From Hyphomicrobiales bacterium (GTDB taxonomy: Bacteria; Pseudomonadota; Alphaproteobacteria; Rhizobiales; Xanthobacteraceae): a stretch of 14,906 bases of DNA. The notes under the pieces are model-generated. The model was not told where the DNA came from. It made no database searches and saw only the letters and a list, made by a program, of their open reading frames with translations. Positions 12,226 to 14,906 of the stretch are shown here, piece by piece (within the stretch, counting starts at the first letter, position 1; each line of letters opens with the position of its first letter). The position numbers and the translations under genes are program-made. Location: NCBI GenBank assembly GCA_016201085.1, contig JACQDO010000330.1:1-14906 (forward strand), given 5' to 3'.

Positions 12226-14906
12226 CGTTGTCCCTTTTTCGACGCTTGGGCCGGTTCCGCTTGCTGCCGGCGCGCTGCCAAACGCTGTGTGAACCAGCGC
12301 GACACCACGTAGAACACCCGAAGATGAACGACAGCGAGGTCATCAGGATCGGCCGGAAGCGCAGCCGCGCCGCCTCGACTGCGGCCGCGAAGCGGTCCTT
12401 GCCCTGGTCCTCGATCTGCTTGGCGAATTCGACGATCAGGATGGCGTTCTTGGCGGCGAGCCCGATCAGCACGACGAAGCCGACTTGCGTCAGGATGTTG
12501 TTGTCCTGCCCGCGCAGCACCACGCCGACGATCGAGGCCACCAGACACATCGGCACGATCGGGATGACCGCAAGCGGCAGCGTCAGGCTTTCGAACTGCG
12601 CCGCCAACACCAGAAACACGAACACCACCGCCAGCACGAAAGCGAACATCGCGGTGTTGCCGGCGCGCAATTGCTGATAGGCGAGCGTGGTCCATTCGAA
12701 CGAGTAGCCCTCCGGCAGCGTCTGCGCGGCGAGTTGCTGCATGATCTCGATGGCCTGGCCCTGGCTGAAGCCGGGCGCCGCGTTGCCGTCGAGCTCGGCG
12801 GCCGGATAGAGATTGTAGCGCGGCACGCGATAGGGCCCGGAAATGTCGCGCACCGTGGTGAAGGCGCCGAGCGGCACCGTGTCGCCGCCCGAATTGCGCA
12901 CGCGGATCTTGAGCACGTCGCGCGTGTCCATGCGGTAGTCGCCGTCGGCCTGCGCGGTCACCCGGAAGGTGCGGCCGAACAGGTTGAAGTCGTTGACATA
13001 GGCCGAGCCGAGATAAATCTGCAGCGCGGCGAATACGTCGGTCACGTTGACGCCGAGCAGTTGCGCCTTGGTGCGGTCGATGTCGAGATAGAGCTGCGGC
13101 GTCGAGGTCTCGAACAGCGTGAACACCTGTTGCACGCCCGGCGTCTGCGCCGCGCGTCCCATCATGGCGAAGGCCGCCCCCTGCAAGGCTTGCGGGCCCC
13201 TGCCGGCGCGATCCTCGATCATCATGCGGAAGCCGCCGGCATTGCCGATGCCGCGCACCGGCGGCGGCGCCACCACCACCACCAGCGCCTCCTGGATGGC
13301 GATGAATTTCTGGAACAGCGCGCGCTGGATCGCCGCCGCCGACTGGTTGGGGTCCTTGGCGCGCTCGCTGAACGGCTTGAGCACCAGGAAGATGGCGCCC
13401 GAATTCGGCGCATTGGTGAAAGTGGCGCCGGAGAAGCCGACGATGTTGACCGCGCCCAGCACGCCCGGCGTCTTGAGCGCGATGTCGACCGCTTGGCGGT
13501 TGACCGCGTCGGTGCGCGCCAATGATGATCCCGGCGGCAATTGCACGACGGTAATGAGATAGCCGCCGTCGACCGCCGGGATGAAGCCGACCGGCGTCTT
13601 GCGGAATTCATTGAGCCCGAACGCCAGCACGCCGGCATAGACCACCAGCATCAGCACCGCGATCCGCACCACCCGTCCCGCCAGCCAGCCATAGCCCTGC
13701 GCGAGCCGTTCGAAGGCGCGGTTGAAATGCCGGAAAAACCCGTGGATCGGGCGCTCCCACCACGTGTCCCGGTGGCGTGGGTCGTGCGGCTTGAGCAGCA
13801 TGGCGCACAGCGCCGGCGACAGCGTCAGCGACACGATCAGCGAGATGACGGTGGCGCCGGCGATGGTGAGCGCGAACTGCCGGTAGAACTGCCCGGAAAT
13901 TCCGGTGATGAAGGCCGAGGGCACGAACACGGCGCTCAGCACCAGCGCGATGGCGATCAGCGCGGCGCCCACCTCGTCCATGCTCTTGATCGCGGCCTCG
14001 CGCGGCGCAAGGCCGCGCGCGATATTGCGCTCGACGTTCTCCACCACGACGATGGCGTCGTCGACCACGATGCCGACCGCCAGCACCAGCCCGAACAGCG
14101 ACAGCGTATTGAGCGTGAAGCCGAACGTCGCCATGAAGAAGAAGGTGCCGATCAACGACACCGGAATGGCGATGAGCGGGATCACCGCCGCCCGCCAGGT
14201 CTGCAGGAACATCACCACCACCAGCACCACCAGCACGATGGCTTCGAGGATGGTCTCCTGCACGGCACGGACCGATTCGTCGATGAACTGGGTCGGGTCG
14301 TAGACGATGTCGTATTTCACCCCGGGCGGAAACCGTTTGGACATTTCCGCCATCGCGCCGCGAATCCCCTGCGCCGTCGTCAGCGCGTTCGAACCCGGCC
14401 GCTGGAACACCGCGATCGCCACCGCCGGGTCGAGATTAAGATAGGAATTCGAGGTGTAGTCCTGCGCCGCCAGCTCGACCCGCGCGATATCCTTGACGCG
14501 CACCACCGCGTCGGCGGTCTTCTTGACCACGATATTGCCGAACTCGCCCGGATCGGTCAGCCGCCCGAGCGTCTGCACCGCGATCTGGAAGGCGCGCTGG
14601 TTTTCCACCGGCGGCTGGTTGAGCGTGCCGGAGGCGACCTGCACGTTCTGCCCTTGCAGCGAGGTCACCACGTCATTGGCGGTCAGGCCGAGCGATTGCA
14701 GCCGGTCGGGATCGAGCCAGACCCGCATCGAGTAGTCGCGGCTGCCGAACACGATGAGCGAGCCGACGCCGTCGACGCGCGTCAGCGCATCCTTGATCTC
14801 GATTGTGGCGTAGTTGGAAATGAACAGCGGGTCGCGCGACTTGTCGGGCGAAAACAGATGCACCACCATCATCAGGTCGGGCGCGCCCTTGGCGACGGTG
14901 ACGCCG
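12222..14906 (-). pseudogene. RND efflux pump inner-membrane subunit (AcrB/MexB-like), 5' partial, 3' deletion and frameshift
   Basis: An HAE1-family proton-driven drug/solute exporter; the 5' third lies beyond the right edge (the frame reads GVTVAKGAPDLMMVVHLF at 14906-14855). Visible features are the porter domain, helix 4 LAVGIVVDDAIVVVENVER with the proton-relay Asp pair, the loop VQLPPGSSLARTD, the second porter half, and helix 10 LAAKNAILIVEFAK with the relay Lys. After RLRFRPILMTSLSFIFG the sequence jumps at about 12317 to FYVVSRWFTQRL in another frame. By comparison with AcrB roughly 38 codons are missing, including the AcrB stretch that begins MPLVISTGAG and most of the last helix. 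In-frame translation instead continues with about 78 unrelated residues to a stop at 12080, inside the hydroxylase gene. The ancestral stop at 12222 overlaps the hydroxylase ATG. Probably a non-functional pump unless this is an assembly error. No membrane fusion protein is in view. Confidence 0.85.

Noticed and set aside
12485..13525. Plus-strand open frame of 346 codons opposite the RND gene
   Set aside because: Antisense shadow rich in His and Arg; no ribosome binding site or recognisable motif.

Overview
The window is GC-rich DNA with the gene style of an alphaproteobacterium of the order Hyphomicrobiales (Rhizobiales), probably Bradyrhizobium- or Xanthobacteraceae-like. Evidence for this: strong G/C preference at third codon positions, two kinds of short palindromic intergenic repeat typical of that order, a thi-box riboswitch in front of thiM, and the general gene content. 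The genus cannot be fixed from the sequence. Nearly all genes are on the minus strand, so transcription mostly runs from high to low coordinates; the one clear plus-strand gene is a small Lrp-type ligand-binding protein at 8752-8994.

Layout from left to right. (1) 1-353: the start of an HMGL/isopropylmalate-synthase-like enzyme that runs off the edge, with an FNR/FixK-like palindrome upstream. 528-1388: a fumarylacetoacetate-hydrolase-family enzyme. (2) 1389-1617: no gene, but a palindromic repeat and a good minus-strand terminator. (3) 1618-2575: an Xre/HigA-like regulator that looks frameshifted, a perfect 14-bp inverted repeat at its start, and a small conserved hypothetical gene. (4) 2615-4975: an AT-richer foreign block of three overlapping genes, vsr - C5 DNA methyltransferase - GIY-YIG (Eco29kI-like) restriction endonuclease, a complete type II restriction-modification cassette with its mismatch-repair nuclease. 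(5) 4991-8640: TPP riboswitch - thiM - thiE - thiD - TRAP solute-binding protein. This thiamine-salvage operon has been invaded by repeats; one of them extends the ThiD C terminus and makes thiD overlap the TRAP gene. (6) 8752-8994: a stand-alone Lrp/AsnC ligand-binding domain. (7) 9002-14906: RND efflux pump - molybdenum hydroxylase large subunit (CoxL-like, form II) - EamA transporter, joined by overlapping stop/start codons. The RND gene has an internal deletion and frameshift near its 3' end.

How the parts work together. ThiM and ThiD phosphorylate the salvaged thiazole and pyrimidine, ThiE joins them to thiamine phosphate, and thiamine pyrophosphate shuts the operon off through the riboswitch, whose aptamer contains the thiM Shine-Dalgarno sequence. 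In the restriction block the methyltransferase protects the host, the endonuclease cuts unmodified DNA, and Vsr corrects T:G mismatches arising from deaminated 5-methylcytosine. I did not find a clearly unprecedented multi-gene system. The most notable observations are structural: a repeat that has become part of ThiD, a broken RND pump that was translationally coupled to the hydroxylase gene, a restriction cassette fitted almost flush against a chromosomal gene, and a perfect operator-like palindrome at a decaying Xre gene.
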